Source: an uncultured Eubacteriales bacterium
GTDB taxonomy: Bacteria > Bacillota > Clostridia > Oscillospirales > CAG-382
DNA: 7,953 nucleotides
Direction: 5' to 3'
Assembly: GCA_900546385.1 (NCBI GenBank)
Contig: URCT01000113.1
Span: forward strand, 1-7,953
In this document: positions 1-7,318 of the stretch, in pieces
Layout: each line of letters starts with the position of its first letter
How positions within the stretch are numbered: position 1 is the stretch's first letter
The notes under the pieces: model-generated
What the model was told of the DNA's origin: nothing
The model's database searches: none
The model's input: the letters and a program-made list of their open reading frames with translations, nothing else
Made by a program: the position numbers and the translations under genes

Positions 1-564
1 CATGAGCACCAAAACATGATAGCACAGGTCAGCGATTTCATAGATGGTTTCGTTTTTGTCCTCTGCTTTCGCCGCGATAATCACCTCGGTGCTTTCCTCG
101 CCTACCTTTTTGAGAATCTTGTCAAGGCCTTTTTCAAAAAGATAGGTCGTGTACGACCCCTCTTTCATCTCTTTTTTGCGGTCGAGAAGCAGATTCATGA
201 GCTTGGAAAGCGAAAATTCAGCCATCGTATCATCGCGGCAAACCGTGTTGGTAAAGCAGCTTTCCGTGCCGGTGTGGCACGCAGGGCCGTCCTTTTCCAC
301 AATAACGTTTAGCGCGTCGTAATCGCAGTCCGCGGTAATCGACACAATGTGCTGATAATTGCCGCTCGTTTCGCCCTTTGTCCAAAGCTTGTTCCGCGAG
401 CGGCTCCAAAAGCAGGTAAGGCCTGTTTCGATCGATTTCTCTAAGCTTTCTCGGTTCATATACGCAAGCGTCAGCACCTCTTTGGTGATGTTGTCGGTCA
501 CGATGGCCGGGATAAGCCCTTGTTCGTCAAATTTTAATTTACTCATGTCAAAACTACACTTCAT
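1..564 (-). CDS. hisIE: Bifunctional phosphoribosyl-AMP cyclohydrolase / phosphoribosyl-ATP pyrophosphatase, 3' end cut by window edge
   Basis: This cytoplasmic enzyme carries out the second and third steps of histidine synthesis: the HisE part hydrolyses PR-ATP to PR-AMP, and the HisI part opens the adenine ring to give ProFAR. The 188 visible codons hold a HisI domain at about residues 9-112, with RSRNKLWTKGETSGN at 55-69, the metal-binding ADCDYD at 78-83 and GPACHTGTESC at 93-103 (Cys80, Cys96 and Cys103 are the expected zinc ligands). A HisE domain begins near 119, with KVGEESTEV at 153-161 and EIADLCYH at 176-183. Family fusions are usually slightly over 200 residues, so roughly 15-30 are missing past the left edge. 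I start at ATG 564 because AAGGAG (573-578) lies 8 nt upstream; the internal ATG at 546 has no such site. It begins 13 nt after hisF ends and is the last operon gene visible. Confidence 0.97.
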   Translation of the reverse strand, partial: MKCSFDMSKLKFDEQGLIPAIVTDNITKEVLTLAYMNRESLEKSIETGLTCFWSRSRNKLWTKGETSGNYQHIVSITADCDYDALNVIVEKDGPACHTGTESCFTNTVCRDDTMAEFSLSKLMNLLLDRKKEMKEGSYTTYLFEKGLDKILKKVGEESTEVIIAAKAEDKNETIYEIADLCYHVLVLM

Positions 565-577
565 TTTTATCGCTCCT

Positions 578-1336
578 TCAAATTCTGACAGATATTCCGT
601 TTTTCTTTAACGTGCGCTTCAAATCGGGGATTTCCACCTCTCCGAAGTGAAAAATCGATGCGGCAAGTCCGGCATCCACCTGCGGAAGCTTTGTAAACAG
701 CTCCACAAAATCGTCTATTTTACCGGCTCCGCCCGACGCAATGACCGGGACATTCACCGCACGGCACACCGTCTCTAACAGTTCCAGATCAAAGCCGCCC
801 TTCACGCCGTCGGTGTCGATGGAATTCAAAACGACCTCGCCGGCACCTCTGTCGACGCACTGTTTGATCCACGAAACCGCCTCAAGGCCGGTTTTCTCGC
901 GCCCGCCCTTGGCATACACGGTAAACTGCCCGTTTTCGCGCTTGACGTCCGCCGAAAGAACCACGCACTGATTGCCGTATTTTTTCGCCGCTTCGTCAAT
1001 TAAATGCGGATTTTTTAGCGCACCCGAATTGACGCTCACCTTGTCCGCGCCGCATTTCAACATCCGGTCAAAATCGTCCACGGTGTTGATGCCGCCGCCG
1101 ACCGTAAGTGGAATGAAAATTGTTTCGGCAACCTTTTTTAAGATATCGGTAAAAAGTGCCCTGCCCTCGGCCGACGCGGTTATGTCGTAAAAAACAAGCT
1201 CGTCCGCGCCGTTGTCGCTGTAATATTTTGCAAGCTCCACCGGCGACGAAACGTCCGACAAGCCCTCAAAATTCACGCCCTTGACCACGCGGCCGTCCTT
1301 TACGTCAAGACACGGGATAATTCGTTTTGTAATCAT
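578..1336 (-). CDS. hisF: Imidazole glycerol phosphate synthase, cyclase subunit HisF
   Basis: HisF is the cyclase half of imidazole glycerol phosphate synthase. It uses ammonia delivered by HisH to split PRFAR into imidazole glycerol phosphate and AICAR, the latter returning to purine synthesis. The 252-residue protein has the family's usual length and (beta/alpha)8 barrel pattern. It opens with RIIPCLDVKDGRVVKG (5-20), which carries catalytic Asp11. The second catalytic acid, Asp130, is in VVLSADVK (125-132). Phosphate-binding glycine loops are visible at TVGGGI (78-83) and IASGGAG (199-205), and NSIDTDG lies at 171-177. ATG 1336 overlaps the hisA stop as ATGA (1333-1336), with GAGG 7 nt upstream, so translation is probably coupled to hisA. 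HisF and HisA are homologous barrels, but the PCLDVKDGRVVKG signature and the length are specific to HisF. Confidence 0.98.
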   Translation of the reverse strand: MITKRIIPCLDVKDGRVVKGVNFEGLSDVSSPVELAKYYSDNGADELVFYDITASAEGRALFTDILKKVAETIFIPLTVGGGINTVDDFDRMLKCGADKVSVNSGALKNPHLIDEAAKKYGNQCVVLSADVKRENGQFTVYAKGGREKTGLEAVSWIKQCVDRGAGEVVLNSIDTDGVKGGFDLELLETVCRAVNVPVIASGGAGKIDDFVELFTKLPQVDAGLAASIFHFGEVEIPDLKRTLKKNGISVRI

Positions 1337-2046
1337 GTTGCCACCTCAAGCGCTTTTTCAAGCGATATCGCCTTTGTATAGTACGCCTTGCCGACAATCG
1401 CGCCGTAAATGCCTAAAGCTTTGAGCTTTTTTATATCGTCAAGGCTGCTCACACCGCCCGACGCGATGATGTTGATATCGAATTTTTCCGACAGCTCCTT
1501 GTATAGACCGACGTTTGTGCCCTGCATTGCGCCGTCCTTGGAAACATCGGTGCAAATTACGGTTTTAACGCCGATATTCTGCATTTTCTCACAGAATTCG
1601 AACGGCGTAAACGTACTCAAAGCCGTCCAGCCTTTGATGGCGACAAAGCCGTCCTTGATATCGATGCCCACCGCAATCTTATCGCCGTATATCCGAACCG
1701 CACTTTGCAAAAACTCCTCATCCTTCACCGCCGCCGTGCCGAGAATGACGCGCATAACGCCGGCCTTGATGTATGTTTCCACCGTTTCAAGCGTGCGGAT
1801 GCCGCCGCCGACTTCGGTAAAAAGCGCCGTGTTCTGCACAATGTTTTCGATCGTGCCGATGTTCGGCGTTTCACCCGTTTTCGCTCCCTCAAGGTCTACC
1901 ACGTGCAAGAACGCCGCGCCTGCTTTTTCAAAATCCTTAGCGATTTCAAGCGGATGGTCGCTGTAAACCGTCATCTTCCGATAATCGCCCTTCAAGAGCC
2001 GAACCGCTTTGCCGTCATACAAATCGATCGCAGGAAAAATATGCAT
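1333..2046 (-). CDS. hisA: ProFAR isomerase HisA
   Basis: HisA catalyses the Amadori rearrangement of ProFAR to PRFAR, the substrate of HisF/HisH. The protein is 237 residues, typical for the family, and forms a half-barrel-duplicated TIM barrel. It begins MHIFPAIDLYDGKAVRL, placing catalytic Asp8 in the PAIDL motif. The second catalytic acid is Asp129 in AVGIDIKDG (125-133). Phosphate-binding loops are EVGGGIR (78-84) and IASGGVS (194-200), with CTDVSKDG at 165-172. The frame is open upstream to 2202, but that stretch is the 3' part of hisH in another frame and has no family similarity. The true start is ATG 2046, with AAGGAGGG (2053-2060) 6 nt upstream inside the hisH tail. The gap to hisH is 2 nt, and the overlap with hisF is 4 nt. 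Confidence 0.98.
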   Translation of the reverse strand: MHIFPAIDLYDGKAVRLLKGDYRKMTVYSDHPLEIAKDFEKAGAAFLHVVDLEGAKTGETPNIGTIENIVQNTALFTEVGGGIRTLETVETYIKAGVMRVILGTAAVKDEEFLQSAVRIYGDKIAVGIDIKDGFVAIKGWTALSTFTPFEFCEKMQNIGVKTVICTDVSKDGAMQGTNVGLYKELSEKFDINIIASGGVSSLDDIKKLKALGIYGAIVGKAYYTKAISLEKALEVAT

Positions 2047-2048
2047 AT

Positions 2049-2666
2049 TTATCCCTCCTTTTCGCAAAAGGCACGCAAAATGGCAAGTCCCGTCTTTCCG
2101 CTTTTTTCGGGATGGAACTGACATCCGTACACATTTCCGTTCTGCACCGCGGCGGTGAGCTTCGCACCGTATTCCGCGTTTGCAATCACGCTTTCTTCGC
2201 AATCTGCCGCATAATACGAATGGACAAAATACACAAAATCACCGTCGTGTATATATTTGAAAAGCTCGCTTTTCTTTTCGGTGAATTCCAACGAATTCCA
2301 GCCGATATGCGGAACCTTCAGATTCTTTTCGATTTTGTCGGCAATCGGACGGATCTCGCCCTTGATAAGGCCAAGTCCTGTGTGTTCGCCATATTCAAAG
2401 CTTTTGTCAAACAAAAGCTGCATACCGAGGCAAATTCCAAGTATCGGCTTTCCTTTTTTCGCCTCCGAAACGAGCACCTCGTCAAGACACGCGGCTCTTA
2501 ACTTTTTTATCGCGTCGCCGAACGCGCCTACACCGGGAAGAATGATCTTTTCCGCACGTTTGATTTTTTCACGGTCGCCCGTCACGCATACATCCGCACC
2601 GACATAGGCAAGCGACCGGCTAAGCGAAAAAAGATTTCCCACACCATAATCGACAATTGCAATCAT
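2049..2666 (-). CDS. hisH: Imidazole glycerol phosphate synthase, glutamine amidotransferase subunit HisH
   Basis: HisH hydrolyses glutamine and channels ammonia to HisF for imidazole ring closure. It is a class I (triad) glutamine amidotransferase of 205 residues, the normal length. The start MIAIVDYGVGNLFSL is typical of HisH. PGVGAFGDA at 44-52 supplies the oxyanion-strand region, GICLGMQLLF at 77-86 carries nucleophile Cys79, and CQFHPEKSG at 182-190 holds His185 and Glu187, completing the triad. The frame extends upstream to 2855, but this lies inside hisB and is not coding. The start is ATG 2666, which shares one base with the hisB stop (TGATG), with AAGGGAG (2674-2680) 7 nt upstream. 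The next gene is hisA, with hisF after that, so the two synthase subunits are separated by one gene, a common arrangement. Confidence 0.98.
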   Translation of the reverse strand: MIAIVDYGVGNLFSLSRSLAYVGADVCVTGDREKIKRAEKIILPGVGAFGDAIKKLRAACLDEVLVSEAKKGKPILGICLGMQLLFDKSFEYGEHTGLGLIKGEIRPIADKIEKNLKVPHIGWNSLEFTEKKSELFKYIHDGDFVYFVHSYYAADCEESVIANAEYGAKLTAAVQNGNVYGCQFHPEKSGKTGLAILRAFCEKEG

Positions 2667-3253
2667 CAAAGCACTCCCTTTGTTGATAAGATTTCGTCTT
2701 GGAACGCACCGTCGATTTTGACCGCACCCGATAAGGTGCGCGCAAACGACTTGAAAGCGCCCTCGATGATGTGGTGCGAATTGGTTCCCGAAAGCTGTCG
2801 TATATGAAGCGTGCATTTCGCATTTCGCACAAACGCCGCAAAAAACTCCTCGCAAAGCTCGGTGTCAAACGTGCCGACTTTTTCGGTGGGAATGGCAAGC
2901 GCATACGAGAGATGTGCCCGTCCCGACAAATCGACGGCCGTTAAAATGAGAGACTCATCCATCGGAAGAATGGTGTCGGCGTAGCGCGTAATGCCTTTTT
3001 TGTCGCCGAGCGCCGCAGCAAAAGCTTCTCCGAGTGCAATGCCGATGTCCTCCACCGTGTGATGGTCGTCCACATAGGTATCGCCGACGCAGGAAAGCGT
3101 TAAATCAAAATGGGCGTGCTTCGCAAAAAGCGTCAGCATATGCTCCAAAAAACCGCAGCCGCACTTGATTTCCGACTTTCCGCTTCCGTCAAGATTTAAG
3201 GAAAGGACTATGTCCGTTTCGTTTGTTTTACGTTCAATTTCCGCCGCTCTCAT
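2666..3253 (-). CDS. hisB: Imidazoleglycerol-phosphate dehydratase HisB (monofunctional)
   Basis: HisB dehydrates imidazole glycerol phosphate to imidazole acetol phosphate, using a manganese cluster. The 195-residue protein has only the dehydratase domain; there is no N-terminal HAD phosphatase such as enterobacterial HisB carries, so histidinol phosphate must be dephosphorylated by another protein. Duplicated metal-binding motifs are visible: EHML at 37-40, DDHHTVEDIG at 62-71, PMDE at 97-100 and NSHHIIEG at 158-165 (His64, His65, Glu68, His160, His161 and Glu164 are expected ligands). FDTELCEEFF (129-138) and the C-terminal STKG are also typical. Residue 37 is Glu where many homologues have Asp, a position that varies in the family. 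ATG 3253 overlaps the hisC stop as ATGA. A very strong site, GGAGGAGG (3261-3268), sits 7 nt upstream and also encodes the end of HisC. Confidence 0.98.
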   Translation of the reverse strand: MRAAEIERKTNETDIVLSLNLDGSGKSEIKCGCGFLEHMLTLFAKHAHFDLTLSCVGDTYVDDHHTVEDIGIALGEAFAAALGDKKGITRYADTILPMDESLILTAVDLSGRAHLSYALAIPTEKVGTFDTELCEEFFAAFVRNAKCTLHIRQLSGTNSHHIIEGAFKSFARTLSGAVKIDGAFQDEILSTKGVL

Positions 3254-4317
3254 GCCGTTTCCTCCTCCAGAATTTCCTTGATTTTTTCCATAAGCACCGC
3301 CATTTCGTCCTTTGTGCCGACGGTGATGCGGTTAAAATCCTTGATTCGCTCACCGTTAAAATGGCGCACCAAAATGCCTTTTTCCTTCAGCTTTTGATAC
3401 ATCGTTTCGCCGCTTACGGCAGGATGCTTTGCAAAGATAAAATTCGCCGAAGAATCGGTCGTTTCAAAGCCGAGCTGTTTGAATTGGCTCTGCACAGACG
3501 TGCGCAGTGCTATGATTTGTTTGCAGTTTTGGCGCGTATAGCCTTCGTCGTCTAAGATTCCCTCGCCGAGTGCCATGGTCATGGCGTTGATGTTATAGGG
3601 ATTGGTAGAAAAGCGCACCGTGTTTAAGTCGGCAATCAGGCTTTTGCAAGCAATGCCGAAACCAAGCCGTGCGCCTGCCGCCGAACGCGATTTGGAAAAG
3701 GTCTGCGTCACCAAAAGATTGTCGTATGTGTGTATCAGCGAAACCGCGCTTTCTCCGCCGAAATCGACATACGCCTCGTCGATCACAACGATGTTTTCGG
3801 GATTGTTTTTCACAATTGCTTCCACCTCGTTCAGAGTAAGCGCAATGCCGGTCGGCGCGTTGGGATTGGCAAGAAACACCGTCGCGTTTGCATGGAAATA
3901 ATCCGCAGGGTTTACTCTAAAATTCTCCCCAAGCGGGATTTTTCGGTACGGCACACCGTTGTAATCGGCGAAAACCTCATAAAATCCATAGGTTATATCA
4001 GGAAACACCGCTTCTTTTTGCTTGTCGCAAAACGCGGCAAAGGCAAAATTCAGAATCTCATCCGAGCCGTTGACCGCCATGACCTCGTCTTTTGCAACAC
4101 CGACCGTCTTGGCAAATTTTTCGTCCAAAACCGAGCACTCCGGATCGGGATACCGCATCAGCCGGTTCAATATGCCGCTTACGCTTGCAAGAGCTTTGTC
4201 CGACGGCGGAAACGGCGATTCGTTGGTATTCAGTTTGATGTATTTTTTATCCTGCGGCTGTTCGCCCGGCGTATACGGAACCAATTTTTCGAATTTCTGC
4301 GACATAAATCTGCTCAT
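3250..4317 (-). CDS. hisC: Histidinol-phosphate aminotransferase HisC
   Basis: HisC is a PLP-dependent fold type I aminotransferase that moves the amino group from glutamate to imidazole acetol phosphate, giving histidinol phosphate. With the start at ATG 4317 the protein has 355 residues, the usual size. Residue numbers from that start: LNTNESPF (29-36) near the N-terminus, NPNAPTG at 151-157, VIDEAYVDF at 178-186 with Asp180 facing the PLP pyridine nitrogen, TFSKSRSAAGARLGF at 206-220 with Lys209 as the Schiff-base lysine, and NRITVGT (329-335) with the substrate carboxylate-binding Arg330. The frame is open to a GTG at 4347, but ATG 4317 has GAGG 9 nt upstream and lies 4 nt past the hisD stop. 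The motifs alone could fit related aminotransferases, but the operon settles the assignment. Confidence 0.97.
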   Translation of the reverse strand: MSRFMSQKFEKLVPYTPGEQPQDKKYIKLNTNESPFPPSDKALASVSGILNRLMRYPDPECSVLDEKFAKTVGVAKDEVMAVNGSDEILNFAFAAFCDKQKEAVFPDITYGFYEVFADYNGVPYRKIPLGENFRVNPADYFHANATVFLANPNAPTGIALTLNEVEAIVKNNPENIVVIDEAYVDFGGESAVSLIHTYDNLLVTQTFSKSRSAAGARLGFGIACKSLIADLNTVRFSTNPYNINAMTMALGEGILDDEGYTRQNCKQIIALRTSVQSQFKQLGFETTDSSANFIFAKHPAVSGETMYQKLKEKGILVRHFNGERIKDFNRITVGTKDEMAVLMEKIKEILEEETA

Positions 4318-4321
4318 TTTT

Positions 4322-5596
4322 TCATTCCTCAAAGCGTATGACCGCACTTTTTGCGTGTGCCGTCAGCCCTTCCTGCTCGGCAAAATACGCAACGTCATAC
4401 GCCACTTTTTTCAGCGCATCCGCCGTGTAATACGTGTACTGCGTTTTTTTCACGAAATCGTCCACCGAAAGCGGACTGGAAAATTTGGCCGTGCCGCTTG
4501 TCGGCAGCGTGTGGTTGGCGCCGGCAAGGTAATCGCCCAACGCTTCGGGACAGTTTTTGCCCATAAAGACTGAACCAGCGTGCCGGATCTCATCAAGATA
4601 ATCGAACGGATTGTCCACGCAAAGCTCCAAATGCTCGGGCGCGATCTCGTTTGCAATATCAATCGCCGCTTTGATGTCGTCCGTCACAATGATTTTGCCG
4701 TTGTTGTCAATGGAAGCACGCGCGATTTCCGCCCGTTCCAGTAACGGAATCTGAACTTCAAGTTCCCTTTGAACCTCTTCGGCCACCTTTGCCGAGGTCG
4801 TCACCAAAACCGCGCTTGCCAGTTTGTCGTGCTCGGCCTGTGAGAGTAGGTCTGCCGCCGCATATTTCGGATTGACCGTTTCGTCGGCAACAATTAAGAT
4901 TTCGCTCGGACCGGCCACCATATCAATGGAAACCAAGCCGAAAACCTGTTTTTTCGCCTCGGCAACATAGGCGTTTCCCGGTCCGACGATTTTGTCCGCT
5001 TTCGGAATGCTCTCGGTGCCGTAGGCAAGTGCCGCTATCGCCTGCGCGCCGCCGATCTTGAAGATTTTGTCAATGCCGGCAATGGAGGCCGCCGCAAGAA
5101 TGACCGGGTTGACACTGCCGTCGGGACGCGGCGGCGTAACCATGACAAGATTTTTCACGCCGGCAATTTTGGCCGGAATGGCGTCCATCAAAACGGTGGA
5201 CGGATATGCCGCCGTGCCGCCCGGCACATACAGACCGGCGCAGTCAACGGGAATGATCTTTTGACCGGTCACAATGCCGCTTTCGTCGTTGATGATAAAA
5301 CTGGTGCGGACTTGTTTTTCGTGAAATTTCCGGATATTTGCCGCCGCCTTTTTTAAGACGCTTATAAACCTTTCGTCCACGGATTTTACCGCGTTTTCCA
5401 TTTCCTCGGCACTCACGGCAAACGACGAAAGCTTGGCCTTATCAAACATTTCACAGTATTCAAACAACGCCTTGTCGCCGTTTCGTTTTACATTCTCGAT
5501 GATTTCCGAAACGGTTTTCTCAACGTTCGCTTTCTCGTTTGTGCGTGCGAAAATCGCGTTGTTTTCCACCTCACCGTATTTTAGAATCTTAATCAT
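4322..5596 (-). CDS. hisD: Histidinol dehydrogenase HisD
   Basis: HisD is the zinc enzyme that oxidises histidinol through histidinal to histidine with two NAD+, the final two reactions of the pathway. The 424-residue protein has the family's full length. The signature region includes GLYVPGGTAAYPSTVLM (121-137), KIVGPGNAYVAEAKK (202-216), DMVAGPSEILIVAD (225-238) and DLLSQAEHD (249-257). Expected zinc ligands are Gln253, His256, Asp355 (in GDYLAG) and His414 (in GLTAHAKS). The catalytic acid/base pair is Glu321-His322 in APEHLE (319-324). NHTLPTSGTAKFSSPLSV (361-378) is strongly typical. ATG 5596 overlaps the end of hisG by 8 bases, with GGAGG (5603-5607) 6 nt upstream inside hisG. No residue expected to be essential is missing. 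Confidence 0.99.
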   Translation of the reverse strand: MIKILKYGEVENNAIFARTNEKANVEKTVSEIIENVKRNGDKALFEYCEMFDKAKLSSFAVSAEEMENAVKSVDERFISVLKKAAANIRKFHEKQVRTSFIINDESGIVTGQKIIPVDCAGLYVPGGTAAYPSTVLMDAIPAKIAGVKNLVMVTPPRPDGSVNPVILAAASIAGIDKIFKIGGAQAIAALAYGTESIPKADKIVGPGNAYVAEAKKQVFGLVSIDMVAGPSEILIVADETVNPKYAAADLLSQAEHDKLASAVLVTTSAKVAEEVQRELEVQIPLLERAEIARASIDNNGKIIVTDDIKAAIDIANEIAPEHLELCVDNPFDYLDEIRHAGSVFMGKNCPEALGDYLAGANHTLPTSGTAKFSSPLSVDDFVKKTQYTYYTADALKKVAYDVAYFAEQEGLTAHAKSAVIRFEE

Positions 5597-6218
5597 GCTT
5601 TACCTCCAAATGCGCCGCAATGTTTTCAATGATATCCGTGTTGAATTTGAAGCTCGACTTGTTCGCGATAAGCCGTGCGCTGACGGGAAAGATTTTATCA
5701 ATCACTTCCAAATTGTTTTCCTTCAAGGTTGTGCCTGTTTCCACAATGTCCACAATCACGTCCGAAAGCCCCAAAATCGGCGCAATTTCAATCGACCCGT
5801 TTAAGTGGATGATGTCAATATCCCGCCCTTTTGCGTTATAATACCGCTTGGCGCAGTTTGAAAATTTGGTCGCCACCCGAAGCGTTTTGCGGTTCTCATC
5901 AAAAAAGCCTTTTTGCGCCGCAACGCACATGGCGCATTTGCCGATATTGAGATCCAAAAGCTCGTAAACCTCCGGCTCGTATTCGAGCAAGATATCCTTG
6001 CCTGCAACACCGATATCCGCCGCACCGCGTTCCACATAAATCGAAACATCCGACGGCTTCACCCAAAAGAAACGAAGCCTTTTTTCGGGATTTTCAAAAA
6101 TGAGCTTTCTTGTGTCGTCCAAAACCGACGGGCACTCAAAACCGGCTTTTTCGAACAGTTTGTATACCTTTTCGCCGAGTCTTCCTTTCGGAAGCGCAAT
6201 ATTCAAAAAATCACTCAA
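5589..6218 (-). CDS. hisG: ATP phosphoribosyltransferase catalytic subunit HisG, short form, probable TTG start
   Basis: HisG joins ATP and PRPP to make phosphoribosyl-ATP, the committed step. At 209 residues it is the short form, lacking the C-terminal histidine-binding domain of long HisG. Short enzymes work as a hetero-octamer with HisZ, which is encoded immediately upstream. Visible motifs are LNIALPKGRLGEKVY (5-19), DIGVAGKDILLE (68-79) and the PRPP loop DIVETGTTLKENNLEVI (157-173). There is no ATG or GTG between the end of hisZ and the conserved IALPKGR. I choose TTG 6218, which gives MSDFLNIALPKG, because AAAGGAGG (6230-6237) lies 11 nt and GGAG (6223-6226) 4 nt upstream. TTG 6206 (205 residues) is possible but poorly spaced. 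The chosen start overlaps hisZ by 8 bases, the same length as the hisG/hisD overlap. Confidence 0.96.
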   Translation of the reverse strand: MSDFLNIALPKGRLGEKVYKLFEKAGFECPSVLDDTRKLIFENPEKRLRFFWVKPSDVSIYVERGAADIGVAGKDILLEYEPEVYELLDLNIGKCAMCVAAQKGFFDENRKTLRVATKFSNCAKRYYNAKGRDIDIIHLNGSIEIAPILGLSDVIVDIVETGTTLKENNLEVIDKIFPVSARLIANKSSFKFNTDIIENIAAHLEVKHD

Positions 6219-7317
6219 TGCTCTCCAAGCCTCCTTTGCCAAACCTGTAAAGCGACCGATAGCGTAAATTCTGCGGCAGCTTCTTTTGCGCCGAAACACG
6301 GATGTTTTGCTCCGTCAGTGTGCCGAGCGCCTCTTTCAGCGCTTTTGCGTCCGCCGTTTCATCGTACAAAACAAGCGCGTCAACATCATAGTTTTCCTCC
6401 TCATCCGACAGCCGTTCGAGAAGGTCGAGATACACGGCAAAGCCGATCGCATTGGAATTCCGTTTCATTTTGCGCATAAGGCCGTCATATTGGCCGCCCG
6501 ACAAAATGCCCGTGGGAATGGTATGGATGAAGCCCTTGAACACGATTCCGTTGTAGTAACTCAAATCGTGAATCACCGAAAAATCGAAACGAATTCTTGT
6601 TTCAAGGCCGCTGTTTTCGAAATAGGCGGCGATTTTTTCAAGCGCGGCCACATACGGCGCAATCTTGTCAAAATCGATTTCCTTAAGTGCCGAAACCACT
6701 TTTTTCATATTGCCGTAAAGCGACGCCGTCTTCACAAGGATATCCGCCGCTTTCTCATCGGCGTTTTCCGCCGCGCAGATCCGTTTGATCCCCTGAACGT
6801 TTTTTTCGCCGAGGCATTTCAAAATTTCCTTTTCCGCGTCAGGCGAAACCGAAAGCGCCTTAATTTCCTCCGAAAGAAGCTCCATATGGGAAATATCGAG
6901 AACAAAATCCTCCGAAATGCTTTCAAGGCTTTTTGCCGCAAGATAAAGCGTTTCGCAGATGATGTACTCGTCCACATCGCCAAGGCATTCAAGGCCGGTC
7001 TGCATAATTTCCTTGAACGACTGCGTGCCTTTGGAAACGCGGTAAACGTTTTCGTTATAGTAAACCTTTTTCACCGAGCCGGAAATGTCGGTGCTGTCCT
7101 TGATGATGGAAAGCGTAACGTCCGGCTTTAACGCCATCAGCACGCCGTTTGTGTCGGTGAACGTAATGATGCTGTCCGACACGAGAAAATCCTTGTTGCG
7201 CGTATATAGATCGTATTCCTCAAACCGGCTCATCTTAAACGGACGGTAGCCGTAGCTTTCGTACAAATTACGCAATTTGAAAATGGCTTTTTCTTCGCTT
7301 CGCAAAATGTAATCCAT
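6211..7317 (-). CDS. hisZ: ATP phosphoribosyltransferase regulatory subunit HisZ
   Basis: HisZ is a catalytically dead paralogue of histidyl-tRNA synthetase. It binds short HisG, is needed for activity and carries the histidine feedback site. The 368-residue protein shows a class II synthetase-like fold. A motif 2-like stretch runs from VYYNENVYRV (85-94) through FKEIMQTGLECLG (101-113), a HisRS-type segment DLSYYNGIVFKGF lies at 251-263, and a motif 3-like ILSGGQYDGL (271-280) leads to AIGFAVYLDLLERL (290-303). In true HisRS the YY(T/N)G segment follows Arg-Gly-Leu-Asp; here His250-Asp251-Leu-Ser stands in its place, so the conserved arginine is missing, as expected for HisZ. ATG 7317 has GGAGG (7326-7330) 8 nt upstream and lies 1 nt after the regulator gene. 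An upstream in-frame TTG at 7338 overlaps that gene and is less likely. Confidence 0.96.
   Translation of the reverse strand: MDYILRSEEKAIFKLRNLYESYGYRPFKMSRFEEYDLYTRNKDFLVSDSIITFTDTNGVLMALKPDVTLSIIKDSTDISGSVKKVYYNENVYRVSKGTQSFKEIMQTGLECLGDVDEYIICETLYLAAKSLESISEDFVLDISHMELLSEEIKALSVSPDAEKEILKCLGEKNVQGIKRICAAENADEKAADILVKTASLYGNMKKVVSALKEIDFDKIAPYVAALEKIAAYFENSGLETRIRFDFSVIHDLSYYNGIVFKGFIHTIPTGILSGGQYDGLMRKMKRNSNAIGFAVYLDLLERLSDEEENYDVDALVLYDETADAKALKEALGTLTEQNIRVSAQKKLPQNLRYRSLYRFGKGGLESIE
6223..6237 (-). promoter_or_regulatory. Double Shine-Dalgarno region deciding the hisG TTG start
   Basis: Inside the hisZ 3' end are AAAGGAGG (6230-6237) and a second GGAG (6223-6226), at 11 and 4 nt from TTG 6218. 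The alternative TTG 6206 is 23 and 16 nt away, which is too far. This supports TTG 6218 as the hisG start and suggests initiation by ribosomes ending hisZ at 6211. Confidence 0.65.
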
Positions 7318-7318
7318 G

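Noticed and set aside
1409..2121. Plus-strand open frames of 185 and 138 codons opposite hisA
   Set aside because: They are antisense to HisA, which has both catalytic aspartates and full length; neither has a recognisable motif or a plausible ribosome site in an intergenic position.
2047..2202. Upstream extension of hisA
   Set aside because: The extra 52 residues are basic and unlike any HisA; they lie in another frame of hisH, and ATG 2046 has an excellent ribosome site.
2667..2855. Upstream extension of hisH
   Set aside because: It overlaps hisB out of frame; MIAIVDYGVGN at 2666 is the normal HisH N-terminus with a good ribosome site.
4318..4347. Upstream GTG start for hisC
   Set aside because: It would overlap hisD by 26 bases with no clear ribosome site; ATG 4317 has GAGG at 9 nt.
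6286..7131. Long plus-strand open frame (281 codons) opposite hisZ
   Set aside because: It lies wholly antisense to a well-conserved HisZ, has low-complexity, Arg/Phe/Asn-rich content and no family motif; it is a shadow of codon bias.
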